Assembly (NCBI RefSeq): GCF_030463565.1 | Contig: NC_134643.1 | Span: 121,871,809-121,935,808, forward strand | Origin: Pelecanus crispus | Taxonomy: Eukaryota; Chordata; Aves; Pelecaniformes; Pelecanidae | Reading direction: 5' to 3' | DNA: 64,000 nt | Shown here: one piece after another, positions 12,674-24,598 of the stretch | How the letters are laid out: every line of letters starts with the position of its first letter | Numbering within the stretch: the stretch's first letter is position 1 | Program-made: the position numbers and the translations under genes | Notes under the pieces: generated by a model | The model's input: the letters and a program-made list of their open reading frames with translations, nothing else | Told to the model about the DNA's origin: nothing | Databases searched by the model: none

Positions 12674-15499
12674 TTGCACATGACTTTGGCTCTCCACTGC
12701 TCTGGCTTTTCCCAACTCCCACTTGCTCAGAAGAACCTTTGCACAGTCTGTGGTGCCCAGAACTCAAGCATGAGGCATGAGCTGGAGGCCCTTGTGCAGC
12801 AGGATGGCTATGACATAGTCGCCATCACGGAAACATGGTGGGACGACTCTCATGACTGGAGTGCTGCACTGGAGGGCTATAAGCTCTTCAGAAGGGATAG
12901 GCAGGGTAGGAAAGGCGGTGGGGTGGCTCTGTATGTTAGGGAGTGTTTCGACTGCATAGAGCTTGACAGTGGTGATGACAAGGTGGAATGCTTATGGGTA
13001 AGGATGAGGGGGAAGGCTGGAAAGGCGGATGTCCTGTTGGGAGTCTGCTATAGACCACCCAACCAGGAGGTAGAGGTAGATGAGGCATTCTATAAGCGGC
13101 TGGCAGAAGTGTCGCAATCGCTAGCCCTTGTTCTCATGGGGGACTTCAACTTGCCAGACATCTGCTGGAAATACCACACAGCAGAGAGGCAGCAGTCTTG
13201 GAAGTTCCTGGAGCATGTGGGGGATAACTTTCTAATGCAGCTGGTAAGCGAGCCTACCAGGGGAGGTGTCCCGCTTGACCTGCTGTTTACCAACAGAGAA
13301 GGGCTTGTGGGAAATGTCGAGGTCGGAGGCCGTCTCGGGCTTAGCGACCACGACATGATAAAGTTCTCAATTTTGGGTGATGCTAAGCGGAGGGGCACCA
13401 AAACTATTACCATGGACTTCCGGAGGGCAGACTTTGCCCTCTTCAGGACCCTGGTTGGGAAAGTCCCTTGGGAGGCGGTCCTGAAGGGCAAAGGGGTCCA
13501 GGAAGGCTGGGCCCTCTTCAAGAAGGAAGTCTTAAGGGCGCAGGAGCGGGCTGTCCCCGTGTGTCGTAAGACCAACCGGAGGGGAAATCGACCGGCCTGG
13601 CTGAATAGGGAGCTTTTGCGGGGACTCAGGGAAAAAAGGAGAGTCTACCGCCTTTGGCAGAAGGGGCAGGCAGCTCAGGAGGAGTACAGGGATCTTGTTA
13701 GGTCCTGCAGGGAGGAAATTAGAAAGGCAAAAGCCCAGCTAGAACTCAATCTGGCCAGTGCTGTAAAAGACAATAAAAAATGCTTTTATAAGTACATCAG
13801 CAATAAAAGGAGAGCCAAGGAGGATCTCCATTCTTTGCTGGATGTGGGGGGGAACATTGTCACCGAGGACAAGGAAAAGGCTGAAGTACTTAACGCCTTC
13901 TTTGCCTCTGTGTTCAACAGCCAGACCGGTCATCCCCAGGGTACTCAGGCCCCTGAGCTAGAGGATAGGGATAGGGACCAGAATGGAGCCCTCATAGTCC
14001 AGGAGGAAGCAGTTAATGACCTGCTACGCCACCTGGACGCTCACAAGTCTATGGGGCCGGATGGGATCCACCCAAGAGTACTGAGGGAGCTGGCAGAGGA
14101 GCTTGCCAAGCCACTTTCCATCATCTATCAACAGTCCTGGTTAACAGGGGAGGTCCCTGATGACTGGAGACTTGCCAATGTGACGCCCATCTACAAGAAG
14201 GGCCGGAAGGAGGACCCGGGGAACTACAGGCCTGTCAGCCTGACCTCGGTGCCGGGGAAGATTATGGAGAGGTTCATCTTGAGCGAACTCCACAGGCAAG
14301 TACAGGTCAACCAGGGGATCAGGCCCAGCCAGCATGGGTTCACAAAAGGCAGGTCCTGCTTGACCAACCTGATCTCCTTCTATGACCTGGTGACCTGCCT
14401 GGTAGATGATGGAAAGGCTGTGGATGTCATCTACCTCGACTTTAGCAAAGCTTTTGACACCGTCTCGCATAATATCCTCCTCGGGAAGCTGGCAGCTCAC
14501 GGCTTAGACAGGCATACTCTTCGCTGGGTAAAGAACTGGTTGGGTGGCCGAGCCCAGAGAGTAGTGATAAATGGTGTTAAGTCCAGTTGGCGGCCGGTCA
14601 CGAGCGGTGTTCCCCAGGGCTCTGTTTTAGGGCCAGTCCTGTTCAATATCTTTATCAATGATCTGGATGAGGGGATAGAGTGCACCCTCAGTAAGTTTGC
14701 AGACGACACCAAATTGGGTGGGAGTGTCGATCTGCTCGAGGGTAGGATGGCCCTGCAGAGGGACCTGGACAGACTGGATCGATGGGCCGTGGCCAACTGT
14801 ATGAGGTTCAACAAGGCCAAGTGCCGGGTCCTGCACTTCGGTCACAACAACCCCATGCAACGCTACAGGCTTGGGGAGGAGTGGCTGGAAAGCTGCCTGG
14901 CCGAAAAGGACCTGGGGGTGTTAGTAGATAGCCGGCTGAACATGAGCCAGCAGTGTGCCCAGGTGGCCAAGAAGGCCAACAGCATCCTGGCTTGTATCAG
15001 GAATGCTGTGGCCAGCAGGAGCAGGGAGGTGATTGTCCCCCTGTACTCGGCGCTGGTGAGGCCGCACCTGGAATACTGTGTCCAGTTTTGGGCCCCTCAA
15101 TACAAGAAAGACATTGAGGTGCTGGAGCGTGTTCAGAGGCGGGCAACGAAGCTGGTGAAGGGTCTGGAGAACAAGTCTTATGAGGAGCGGCTGAGGGAAC
15201 TGGGGTTGTTTAGCCTGGAGAAGAGGAGGCTGAGGGGAGACCTTATCGCTCTCTACAACTACCTGAAAGGAGGTTGTAGTGAGGTGGGTGTTGGTCTCTT
15301 CTCCCAAGTAGCTAGCGATAGGACAAGAGGAAATGGGCTTAAGCTGCGCCAGGGGAGGTTTAGACTGGAAATTAGGAAAAATTTCTTTACGGAAAGGGTG
15401 GTCAGGCATTGGAACAGGCTGCCCAGAGAGGTGGTGGAGTCACCATCCCTGGAGGCGTTTAAAAAACGGGTAGATGTGGCACTTCGGGATATGGTTTAG
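12674..15499 (+). CDS. CR1 ORF2: endonuclease and reverse transcriptase, 941 codons, uninterrupted
   Basis: Encodes the protein that nicks target DNA and primes reverse transcription of CR1 RNA. The apurinic-like endonuclease domain runs to about residue 235: ITETWW with Glu53, GDFN with Asp157/Asn159, and SDH at 224-226. A linker leads to the reverse transcriptase at about 455-720: YLDFSKAFD (Asp589), [10 protein letters not shown] at 645-654 and FADD at 675-678. The C-terminal part contains [11 protein letters not shown] and [20 protein letters not shown] and ends in a TAG stop. Length is near that of the family. The first ~35 codons do not match the usual start of the CR1 endonuclease (the Asn-containing motif after the initial strand is not clear) and may be flanking sequence or diverged, so the ATG at 12674 is only the first in frame. 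Every other catalytic motif is present and no stop or frameshift is seen, which suggests a recent insertion. Confidence 0.9.
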   Translation: MHMTLALHCSGFSQLPLAQKNLCTVCGAQNSSMRHELEALVQQDGYDIVAITETWWDDSHDWSAALEGYKLFRRDRQGRKGGGVALYVRECFDCIELDSGDDKVECLWVRMRGKAGKADVLLGVCYRPPNQEVEVDEAFYKRLAEVSQSLALVLMGDFNLPDICWKYHTAERQQSWKFLEHVGDNFLMQLVSEPTRGGVPLDLLFTNREGLVGNVEVGGRLGLSDHDMIKFSILGDAKRRGTKTITMDFRRADFALFRTLVGKVPWEAVLKGKGVQEGWALFKKEVLRAQERAVPVCRKTNRRGNRPAWLNRELLRGLREKRRVYRLWQKGQAAQEEYRDLVRSCREEIRKAKAQLELNLASAVKDNKKCFYKYISNKRRAKEDLHSLLDVGGNIVTEDKEKAEVLNAFFASVFNSQTGHPQGTQAPELEDRDRDQNGALIVQEEAVNDLLRHLDAHKSMGPDGIHPRVLRELAEELAKPLSIIYQQSWLTGEVPDDWRLANVTPIYKKGRKEDPGNYRPVSLTSVPGKIMERFILSELHRQVQVNQGIRPSQHGFTKGRSCLTNLISFYDLVTCLVDDGKAVDVIYLDFSKAFDTVSHNILLGKLAAHGLDRHTLRWVKNWLGGRAQRVVINGVKSSWRPVTSGVPQGSVLGPVLFNIFINDLDEGIECTLSKFADDTKLGGSVDLLEGRMALQRDLDRLDRWAVANCMRFNKAKCRVLHFGHNNPMQRYRLGEEWLESCLAEKDLGVLVDSRLNMSQQCAQVAKKANSILACIRNAVASRSREVIVPLYSALVRPHLEYCVQFWAPQYKKDIEVLERVQRRATKLVKGLENKSYEERLRELGLFSLEKRRLRGDLIALYNYLKGGCSEVGVGLFSQVASDRTRGNGLKLRQGRFRLEIRKNFFTERVVRHWNRLPREVVESPSLEAFKKRVDVALRDMV

Positions 15500-15620
15500 T
15501 CTGGTCTACCCTTGATTAGTCTAGAGTGGGCTTGGTAGTGTAGGTTAATGGTTGGACTGGATGATCTTAAAGGTCTTTTCCAACCTAGATGATTCTATGA
15601 TTCTATGATTCTATTCTATG
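12765..15620 (+). mobile_element. CR1 LINE retrotransposon with an intact ORF2
   Basis: A long CR1 (chicken repeat 1) non-LTR retrotransposon in plus orientation. It contains an uninterrupted endonuclease-reverse transcriptase frame. The stop is followed by the short 3' region typical of the family (GGATGATCTTAAAGGTC, then TTCCAACCTAGATGATTC) and the terminal octamer tail. The right end is sharp at about 15620. The left end is uncertain: convincing CR1 similarity starts near 12765, and no ORF1 or GC-rich CR1 5' UTR is visible, so the copy is probably 5'-truncated close to the start of ORF2. A closely similar 3' fragment lies at 61502-62169. Confidence 0.93.
15588..15620 (+). repeat. CR1 3' octamer tail
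   Basis: Tandem copies of ATTCTATG, some imperfect, ending the CR1 element. CR1 elements end in such short octamer repeats rather than poly-A; the reverse transcriptase recognises the RNA 3' end. This fixes the orientation and the right boundary. Confidence 0.9.
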
Positions 15621-18600
15621 AGGGGCACAGAGTGGTCAGAGGGGTGAGCTGTGAGCTGCAATGCCACGTGGTGGGAACTCTGCTTCTGCAACTGGAGCCA
15701 CTCAAACAAGCAAGGGGGGGTCTCGGTCCTTCACAGCTGGGACTGACATCCCAGGGAGGAGGTGCCAGCACGGAGATTAGTGCCATAGCACTATGTGTGG
15801 TGGACTCCCATTTGTTACAATTTCTGGTTGGGGGTCAGAGTCAAACTTTGGGCTAGCAAATGTCCCCACACAGAGTGATGCGACAGGGGCAGCACAGCCA
15901 GGGCTGCAACCATATGACACTGCCTAGTCTTCTGTTTTGAATTCTGCAGCAACAAATAAGTGAGTGTGTGGGCAGAAAAGGCGGCCAGACTGGGGAAGAA
16001 CACAACAGCAGCCCCGCAATGGAGCAGAGACCAAACAAATGAACTCGCCACCACCACTGCAGGAGTCTCACAGCACTGGCGTTTGGAGGGAGGGAAAAGC
16101 CTCCATGGACTTTTCTAGTAGCTGCAAGTCCTGCTTGCAGTTCCCTTGCAGGGGACTTTTGCAACCACACGCACCTCTGTGTTGAGGGCTCCTCTAGCTA
16201 AAGCTCAGGTGTTGTGGGCCAGGCGACACAGGGTGCAAGGTGCAGGGCGGTGACGGGAGCATGTGCCACAGAGGTCTGGAAACTCCTAGGAGGTGGCTGC
16301 TCCCTTGCTTGCCTTGTGGTAGTAGGTGCTGCCCAGCCTCTGGCACGAGGGATCTTGCAGCGAGAGAGACATGGCAGCACTGTGTCTGTGGGGTACGGGC
16401 GTGGGGTGAGCAGAGCGTGGGCAGTGGATGGATCGGCTGCTCAGACGGTGAGGGCTGACGGTCTCGTGCCGCACATGCGTCCACGTGCTTTCCTTCCGGC
16501 TGACCCACTGATGATAATGCAGGAGCTTCGAAGTAGTCAGGACTCTCCATTGCCAAATAACCACTTAGATTTTTTTTTTTTGACTCAGGACAGCTAATCA
16601 AGGCAATCAGCAGTTTAAACCTGACTGGCCAATGTTTTGCCAAAGAAAAGTGCCCTGACGGGAATCTGGTCCCACCATCTTTTGGTGGGTTATTCAGTAT
16701 ATCTTATTTCTGCTGAACAAAGCCTTTGGGACTAACCAGCACTGCAGTCAAAAATCCTTCCAAATAAGAAAAGTGCTTTGCAAGTCATGTCCCTGAGCCC
16801 TGGCTCCAGCTACCCAGCTTTCACCGTGCCTAAGGGGCCGGGTTAGTACTCCAGCAAGGGGGCTAATGAGACCCCCAGCTAGATAAAATAAGCAGCCGGG
16901 AATTTAACAGCAGCATTATGAATGGGGACTTTCACAGCTAAGCCAACCCAGCCCTCTGTATTTTTGGGGGTTGGGGAGGAGATACTTTAAGAAAAGACTT
17001 CTGATAACAGCAACCAGGGAAGAGCTTGTGTGTTTGCAAACTGCTTCCAAGCCTTGCTAATTCCTGCTCAAATATGAAGCTTTGTAAGCTTAACCCTCCT
17101 TTCTCATCAGCTGCTTTCAGAAAAGCCCTGATGGCCTGATATAATGTAGAGCTTTGCTTATTCAAGGCTTAAAGAACAGCCATTAAAAAACAGCAGTAGT
17201 TTCAGAGAACCATTGGTTTTCAGAGGTTCACCTTAAATCCAGCATTCTTTCCTGGATGCGTGCTACTCACAGCTCAAAAGAGGATGCAGAAATTGGTGAT
17301 TTGAAAAAAAAAAAAAATGCAGAAAATAATTGAGGTGTGAACAATGAAGTTACTCATACAGGAATCACTGCATGAAGTCACTCTGTCCCAGGATATTTTT
17401 AAATACATATTCAGTGGGTAGATGTTTTGGTTCTTTTAGGAACTGTTTGAGATTTGCCAGCAGTGTTAATTAGCAAGTGGTGAACGGTGTGCAGTTTGTC
17501 ATTCAAAACTTAGGCTGTGGGCTCCTTTTCTAGAGTATCACAGTGCCACTGAAAACTAGATTAGGGTCTATTTATAAAATCCTTAAATAGGCAAGTTTTC
17601 ATGTTTTCGACCTTACCTTACTTTGCTTTGTAACAATATGCCAAATGGTTTTAGTTTCTGTCAAATCATGGAAATTTGCTCCTCAATATGGATTAAATGA
17701 ATGCTTGCTACATTTTATTGCTTCTATAACATCTCATATATCAGAAACAAAAGACAGATGTGAGCCCCAATCTACTCTCAAGATTAGAAAAATCTGCCTT
17801 GTTCAGGTTTTTTTTCCATAGAAGGCATCACAGTAATAATAGCATATCATCCTCAAGGAACCCCCAGGGAAGTAACAGATGAGAGTCCTACGGACTCCTT
17901 CACAGCTCCGTCTTAACAGTTCTGCGTCTAAACAGTATTTATTCAACAAACCCACAGCTCCTACCTCCAAGTAACAAAGCAGAGCAGCTGGCAGTCTCCA
18001 GCTAGCCTGCAAACTCATCTTGAAGAGCAAATAGGTGAAGAGAGAAAGGCAAAACCCCCGCACCACCACGCAGCGAAAAACCAAAGTCCTGACTGAGCAG
18101 AATGATCTGGAGAGGAAAATCCTAATTGCCACTGCTAAGCAGCAGCGAAATCTCTTGTGGAGATGTGCCCTCTCCCGGCCTCACCAGGAAAGCGTGGAGG
18201 GACCACAGGTGCCTGGGGGAGGTTTGGGAGCCTGTGTTACGCTGCTGCAATATCAGCAAGCAGATAAATGAAACGCATATCATCTTGGCAATTACATATT
18301 AACGAGTCGTTTGGGTCAAGATTTATTTAAATAGAGGGGCTGCCCAAAGTTCAGCTCCCAGGCGGCCATTTAAGCATTGGTTTTGCACAAGTGCCGGAGC
18401 ACCTGAGCCTAAAGCCGGCTTCAGCGCCTTCGATTGCATTTGGATGGCTGCCAGCAGCTTGAGCATCACCCCTTCCATTCGGATGCCTGAAGATGTTTAT
18501 CTGAACCCAGCTTTCACCCCCATTTTTTGTTGGTGGTGGTATTGCTGCTCTTGTTTGTTTGTGGTTTTAAATAGAGGCCTGGGAGGGAAAGCTTTACCAG

Positions 18601-20911
18601 GCAGAGCCCAGGGAAGGCTGCCCATACACAAGCCCTGCCAGATGGAGCCAGCCCTGCCTGCAAGCCCCACGCCTCTCGGGGGCCGCTCTGACCCACGCCA
18701 CCCACACAGCTATGGCCCAGGGCCCCCCAAAAACACACAGCCAGCTGTGAGCAGGGCCTATCTTACAGATTTCCAGCTGTGGAGCATCCTTTATTTGAGC
18801 ACATCAGGGCATAGGAGTTGGCTTACTGGTTCTGTTAAAAATCAAACACTTCCCTTCCAATATGATTTTTGCCTAGCTTGCAGTCCAAACCACTGTCCCC
18901 TCCTGCGCTGCTAGACTGAGGGTCCCCGCATTAACAGATCTCTGCTCCTCAGGGATGAACTCACAGACAACACTTAAACTTCTGTTTCCTGAATAAGCTA
19001 AACAGTTGGAAAGGTTAAAATCTTTAATGAAATAAAGCATATTTTTCTATCCTTAAGATATTCTCCTGCGCTCTTCAGTATCACCACCCACCTCAAATGA
19101 CGGACATCAAGCAGGAATGTGGTCTTCCAGGAACAGCTCTCCTTGCATCCAACACAGGAACAGCCTCCCTGTCCTAGCCTCCACTAGAGTTAGTGCCCAC
19201 TATTTAATTCTGAAACACCATGAGAAACACATCTGTGCCTGATCCTCTCATAGCAAATTCTTATCAGAGAAGAAAACTGCATAGAAAATTATTTTCCAAT
19301 GTTTAAAGTGAACTGGCTCTACTAACAGAATGGATACATGTGATGTTGTACAGTAACACAATGCCATTTTGACAGTCCGGCATAGCTAAAAACAAGTCAG
19401 AAAAGCCAAATGCATTTCAGGTTTTTAATTCCTTGTTTTTTGAACCTTCTATTTGCTGTGCAGAGAGATTTGGGAAGAGTTTTCTTTCAGTTTACAAAAG
19501 CTTTAAAACAAATCTTCTCTGTCATCCTAGTATAAGCACCAGCCCTTAGGGGCTAGGGGGGAAAAGTAGCTTTCACACCAGCAGAGAGCAGAAACAAGAG
19601 GATCTTTGCCGATTTATGACCCCAGTGCTTTTGTCCTAGCAGTAAGCACAAAGCCTCATACTATAAAATGACATCGGTTTGGTCTCCTGGGTGACTTGGC
19701 GGAGGCTGGAGTTCTTGTTAATTTAAAAGAAAACACGATTGTGTTTCTGTGCTCATTTTCAAGCTAACGACGACACTCCACTCCTCTGGCCACGGGAGAC
19801 ATACAGGAAGAATTGCCAGGATGGCATCACACTGCTTGGCATTGCAGGAACAAGCCTTACCTCTGTCATAGCCCCACAGCACAGTCAATACAGTGTGGCC
19901 ATTGCTGTTAGCAGGCCACAGCCCTGGTATTCTCATGGCAATAAAAGGCTTAAGGGTTTGAGAAACATGGTTGGGGCTTGTCTGGTCTTGAACTTCTCTA
20001 GCTTGGTGGTAGCTGTATCAGCCCATCGCCAATAGTCAGTTGACTACAGTTTAATTTGTTTTAGCTGTAATGGCAGAACTGTCTTAGCAGTTTAATGTTT
20101 AGTTTGTTTTCAGCTTCACAATAGGCTTGTGTAACTCCACTTATTACCCCAAAGCATTATACCATATATGGTTGTGGATTTTGCTAGCCTGTTAACATTA
20201 CTGAATTTGTAGACCAATCAGAAAGTTGTTAGCAGTCAGCTGCTTGGAAATGTGCATGAATAGCATCAAGCTGTCCCAAGAAACCCCCCACTACCAACAT
20301 CAGTACAGCACCTGGTGAAGAACCTGGATACTGAAATACCCACACCACCCCATCTGAGGGGAAAAAGACCCTCCACCACAGACCACAGGCACATAGGTGA
20401 ACATCACAACAGAGAAGAGGGGGAAACAGTAGAAAGTCCATGTAACAGTTTTAATTGTATTATTATTGGGAATTAGCAATAAATGGAAAATTTGGACAGT
20501 AAGTGCTGATATAGTAACTAGATTAATAGCTGCGTGCTGCTATTTTGACTAGATTGCTTTAGCAATTCATTACACTAATAATACATTGCAATTCTTTACT
20601 CCATAAGAGAAGCCAAGCATTCATTCCAAGTGTAACTTTGTCAGTTCTTGTACATCATATGGATATTGAGGAAAAAAAAAGAAAATCTACTAGTACTTTG
20701 CTCCTTTAGCTATTTTCTTCCCTTGGTTTTTTTTTTTTCCTTCCCCACTGAGAATTTTCATTGACTTTCTCTTTTCAATTATGGAATGTATTTTCTGCAA
20801 TCCTTTCCTGCCCTGCAGACTTGCGAGAAAGGTTTTCAAAGAATTTGCTGCCTTGTTCATATAGAGGACTTGACATGCACCTGCACTACAATGCCTCCTC
20901 TGGTGTGTCCT

Positions 20912-20927
20912 CCCCCCCCCCCCCCCC
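20912..20927. repeat. Poly-C tract
   Basis: Sixteen consecutive C in otherwise ordinary sequence. Length in such tracts is unstable and often misread. Confidence 0.9.
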
Positions 20928-22202
20928 ATATAAACACATTTTGTGAGAATAAAAGTTATTTCATTCCAGAATCAGTCTGCTGTGTCAGTTTACTCTCTGG
21001 TAGCTGTATCTGTCAGTTTGCCTGTGTACACAAGACCTAAAGGAATCTGATTTTCAGATGTCTCTGGAACTAAACTGACTCAGGTGCTTTGCTCCTTTTG
21101 GAATCACACATCTATTTTCTTCATTTTTACTCCCACAGTATCATGCTTTCCTGTCAGGATATTATGTGCCAGTTTTCTCTTCTTCACTTTCTGCTCCTTC
21201 TGCTCTGGCACATTTTCTCCAGTTGAGACTCTTCTTCAGCTTCTCTCTATCCTGCCAGCTGAAGAGGAAGGGAAAGAGGCATTGATGGAGGCAGTTTTCC
21301 AGCTAGTGGATTCTCAAAGTTTAAGCGGATAAACTACAAGGCACTGGTGGACACCAGGGAGGGAGGGGTTCCTGCCAAACGGTTCATTTCACTTTACACA
21401 TCTACCTCGGGTCTCTAAATGAGGCAGCCACCTTTAGTCAGGGAAGAAGCCTCTTCCCCTGTCTGTGGGGGACACGAGGACCCTAACCTCCTGGTTGTCG
21501 AAACCTCAGTCGAGGGGTGTTCTCCTTTCTCGTGAGCATTCAGAGTACAGCCCTAAGTGTCTCCACCTTCATATCTCAGTCCCCCTGGCTCCCAATTCCC
21601 TTCTCCCTCTAAGTAAGATCTGTCCCACCCTGAGTAGCAGTTTGATTTTGCACTTGCACTTCTTTCCTTTCCTTGTGTTGTTTCAGCCATCTTGCTTGCT
21701 TGGTCTCTTTCCAGGAAGCCCCAGCTGTATCCATGGTGCTTTAAGCTTAACAACAGCGATTACCATTTTCAGCCCACTGCTAGTGCTATCTGCTGGACCT
21801 CTGCTCTACTGCATCTTGCCGTGTAGTGCACACTTAACTGTTCCCTACGCTTTTTCCAAGCTTTTTTTAGAGCAGAAATCACATATAGACAAGAACATTA
21901 GTTTTTGCTCCTTTCCTACTCATTATCTCTACTGCTTTTAGTACCAAAACAAAAGTCTAACAGCCACGAGAGTTTTGAGCCCTCATCTTCTACACCTCTC
22001 CTGAAACCAAGAGCTATAATTATCATGGATTAGCCAGGAACTACCACACTCAGTAAAGAATATTGCCTGTTTGGGACACATTCCCAGGAAGGTATGTCCA
22101 GCCTCTGCTGCAGTGCTAAGCTTGGAAAGCTAACAAAAACAACCTCTACATATCTTATGAATTTAGCCTAACCTGAAATTTTGGAGCAATCAAAAAAAAC
22201 AA

Positions 22203-22224
22203 GGGGGGGGGGGGGGGGGGGGGG
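22203..22224. repeat. Poly-G tract
   Basis: About 22 consecutive G, the longest homopolymer of this kind in the window. It could form intermolecular G-quadruplexes, and its length is likely variable or misassembled. Confidence 0.9.
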
Positions 22225-22913
22225 AAATCAATCAGCAGCTCCATCCCTGACCTTACAGTCACCTTAGCAACTTTGAAATCCTAACCTCAGCAGCAGGTGA
22301 CAGTGTCATCTGTAACAAAGATAAAAGACACCTGGAAAGGCCACCAGATGCCAAACTCAGCATGGAGCTTGCTAACCGTTCCTGTTGGATGCTCCACTTC
22401 CTTGTGCAAAAAGGAGAGACTGTTCTCACGTTGGTTCCCTCAGGTTTCCTAGACCTTTAGGGACAAGTACAGCTGTGCTGCTAAATGCTTTCGAGCCCAT
22501 TCATCAATACCTCTACGTGGTTAACACTACTGTCATTCAACAGCTTTCCCCCAACTTGAGAAGAGCAAGGACCACGGTAGGCTAGATTTTGCCCACACAG
22601 AACATGAAGCATAGCATGTATTTATCCTCCCAGCGCGTGCCATTCACGGAGCTATTGTCAAAGCTGACATGCTGCTATTTCACAAGATAGTTGCCACCAA
22701 TGGAAGCTTTGGCCAACATCCTTTGAAGACATACAAGCATTTCTGGCAAAGATCAGTTTGAGAAAGCAAGCTGTTAGGGACAGTTTTCAAGTACAGATAG
22801 ATACATATGCTAGTATAGAAAAAATTTGTAAGAAAGGAGACAAATCGTTGCTTTTTCAACCAGAAAGAAACACTTTTTTTTTTTTTTTTCCCCCTGTAAC
22901 AGTAGCCAGGATG

Positions 22914-22952
22914 TCAGCAGGTGCTGGATGGGAAGGTTTCTGTCAGCATTAC
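22914..22952 (-). CDS. Candidate terminal exon of unrecognised gene
   Basis: Follows the acceptor TCTTTACCCCCAG, reads VMLTETFPSSTC in the phase left by the preceding candidate exon, and ends in TGA at 22916-22914. Very short, so the support is the acceptor and the phase only. Confidence 0.3.
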   Translation of the reverse strand, partial: VMLTETFPSSTC

Positions 22953-24598
22953 CTGGGGGTAAAGACACAGGGTGGGAGGTTAAGTTAAATAATTAAAAGA
23001 ATATACCAGTATTTCAGACCTGTTGACACACTAGCAAACAGTACTTTACAGTCATAAGAGGAATGCTAGGACTAAAATATAACTCACCTGTCTATTCCCT
23101 ATCCCCCCTTCAAAAATAGCTTCTAAAAGCTCCAGTCTCATGTAAGTTAGTTCCCAGTTTTCATCTTTCCTAAGCATATACAGATACTTTAGCATAGCTC
23201 TAACAGCTTTTGTGTGTTTGCCGCTTTTCTTCAATTGACAGTTCCATGGTGTGTTTATTAATAACCTACAGAGAACACATGCAACATTATCCATCCTTAA
23301 ACACATTCTTTGTGCAGAATGTATTGTCTTCCCCGTCCTCATTCCTTTCCTGCTAGTGGATTCTGTACATGTGAAATTTTGCTTGTTATTCTTATCAGTT
23401 TTGGGGTGGTTTTCAAGTTAGAGGAAAGTGGTTTAAAGTTTGAATCGGGGGATATTGAAACCTCAATTTTAATCCTCTCAAGACATGTATTTTATGTTAT
23501 ACCACTTCCTCTCTCTCTAAAGGGCATAATTAGAGTGATCTACAAGGTACTGTTGTACTTGAACTAAATTCCTGCCATGTTTAACTGCATACAAAGTTAA
23601 AGAACTCAAAGCAGTATTTTTCCCCCTCCCAGCACATAATGTACAAAGTGCCTAGTACAAGTATAAGGAAGTGTACCATAGAGCATGCAGATTCCCCCAG
23701 AGGAGAATTAAACTTCCTATTTATCCTGCATTGAAAGGCAGAAACTGAGAAACTGGGTATAGAAGGAACTGTCACCCAATAATAGGTACTGCTTATTAAG
23801 CAAGGAGCAATACCTTTTACATATGACTGTATACTGTACATCCTGTTGGCACACTAAAGCTTTGCTACCGTATTTGGTTAGGGAACAACTACAGCTTTCC
23901 TTAATGTTTAAAAATTGTTCAAGTGTACCATAATACACACTTACACATTTAAACAGAAAAACTCTCTAGCATATTACCTTCAGCCCAGTTAATTATTCAA
24001 GATACTAGCTTGTAATTGAACTTCACAACAAAAAAAATTATTTCAGCTTCTTGGAACAATATACGTACCCAAATACATTTCCCCATACAGATCTAAATAT
24101 CTCTACATCCATATGAAATTCATTCTAAATTTAGACTGTTCATTGCACACCTTAGCAAAGCAGCAGCTGGCAACCCTTGAGAGTGTGGAAACACTATTTT
24201 AAGAGGGTTTGTTGTGTTAATGTACTCAAGCTCCTGCCTACAATATGCTAAGCGACATTGTTCTAAGTATACACTGATGCCAAGTGCAGGTATTCAATAA
24301 AGAAAAGATATAGAAGACGATAACACTAAGCCAAGGAGAAAAATTGTTACTTAACACACACTTTTAAAATGTGTTACCTGTGTATGTTCCATCACAGGAA
24401 CACATACTCTAATCCAGATTCTCTGTAGTCATTTCTGCCTGTGAGTTCAGGGACATACTGGTGGGATTATGGGTTTTGGGTTCCTTCTTCAGCAGGTATC
24501 CTTCCCATAGCAGCTAGAAAAGAGGAATAGTTACAGAATTCACATGTTTACCTTAAGATAAGCAACCATTTCTTGTTTTGAATACTTGCTTGCATACA
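22914..24598 (-). CDS. Candidate unrecognised multi-exon gene (3' part)
   Basis: I do not recognise this gene and its existence is an inference. Short minus-strand open segments are bounded by splice-like sites and join in compatible phase, in transcript order: 24598-24552 (ends AYLK), 24325-24275 (starts CYRLLY), 24124-24069 (NEFHMDVEIF...), 23939-23814 (VYYGTLEQFL...), 23265-23088 (LLINTPWN...), 22952-22914 (VMLTETFPSSTC, then TGA). Total is about 166 residues, mostly helix-like. The last two junctions have the best signals: CAG|GTGAGT donor at 23088, and pyrimidine-rich acceptors TTCTCTGTAG and TCTTTACCCCCAG. An alternative terminal exon (24513-24409) would end the protein earlier. The segments lie just downstream of MIS18A on the same strand, so the 5' end would have to fall between 24.6 and 26.2 kb or inside MIS18A. 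Small exons in AT-rich DNA arise by chance, so only the 178-nt exon is fairly convincing. Confidence 0.3.
23088..23265 (-). CDS. Candidate internal exon of unrecognised gene, 178 nt
   Basis: The best-supported segment of this possible gene. It is open over 59 codons between an acceptor (TTCTCTGTAG) and a perfect donor (CAG|GTGAGT). The peptide begins LLINTPWNCQLKK, continues with KAVRAMLKYLYMLRKDENWE and then LTYMRLELLEAIFEGG, an amphipathic pattern unlike the random frames around it. It starts one base into a codon, matching the two bases left by the upstream candidate at 23814. I cannot assign it to a family. Confidence 0.45.
23814..23939 (-). CDS. Candidate internal exon of unrecognised gene, 126 nt
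   Basis: Open over 41 codons with Cys- and Tyr-containing peptide (VYYGTLEQFLNIKES, then SKALVCQQDVQYTVICK). Acceptor is a T-rich stretch ending GTAAG; donor is AAAAG|GTATTG, which is weak. Phase agrees with the exons on either side. Confidence 0.33.
24409..24513 (-). CDS. Candidate alternative terminal exon of unrecognised gene
   Basis: A strong pyrimidine-rich acceptor (ATTCCTCTTTTCTAG) is followed by 34 open codons beginning LLWEGYLLKKEPKT and ending MTTENLD, then TAG. It is in phase with the preceding candidate exon at 24598-24552. If real, it either ends a separate transcript or competes with the exons at 24.3-22.9 kb. Confidence 0.3.
   Translation of the reverse strand: MLWEGYLLKKEPKTHNPTSMSLNSQAEMTTENLD

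Larger units (their letters stand above)
15621..22913. other. Intergenic region, no gene recognised
   Basis: Non-coding as far as can be seen. It contains a long C tract near 20.9 kb and a long G tract near 22.2 kb (listed separately) and several A/T homopolymers. No open frame has protein-like composition together with usable splice sites. Confidence 0.5.

Noticed and set aside
1-22900. HUNK coding exons
   Set aside because: Expected from human synteny, but no kinase or C-terminal HUNK-like segment was found; the gene probably ends left of the window.
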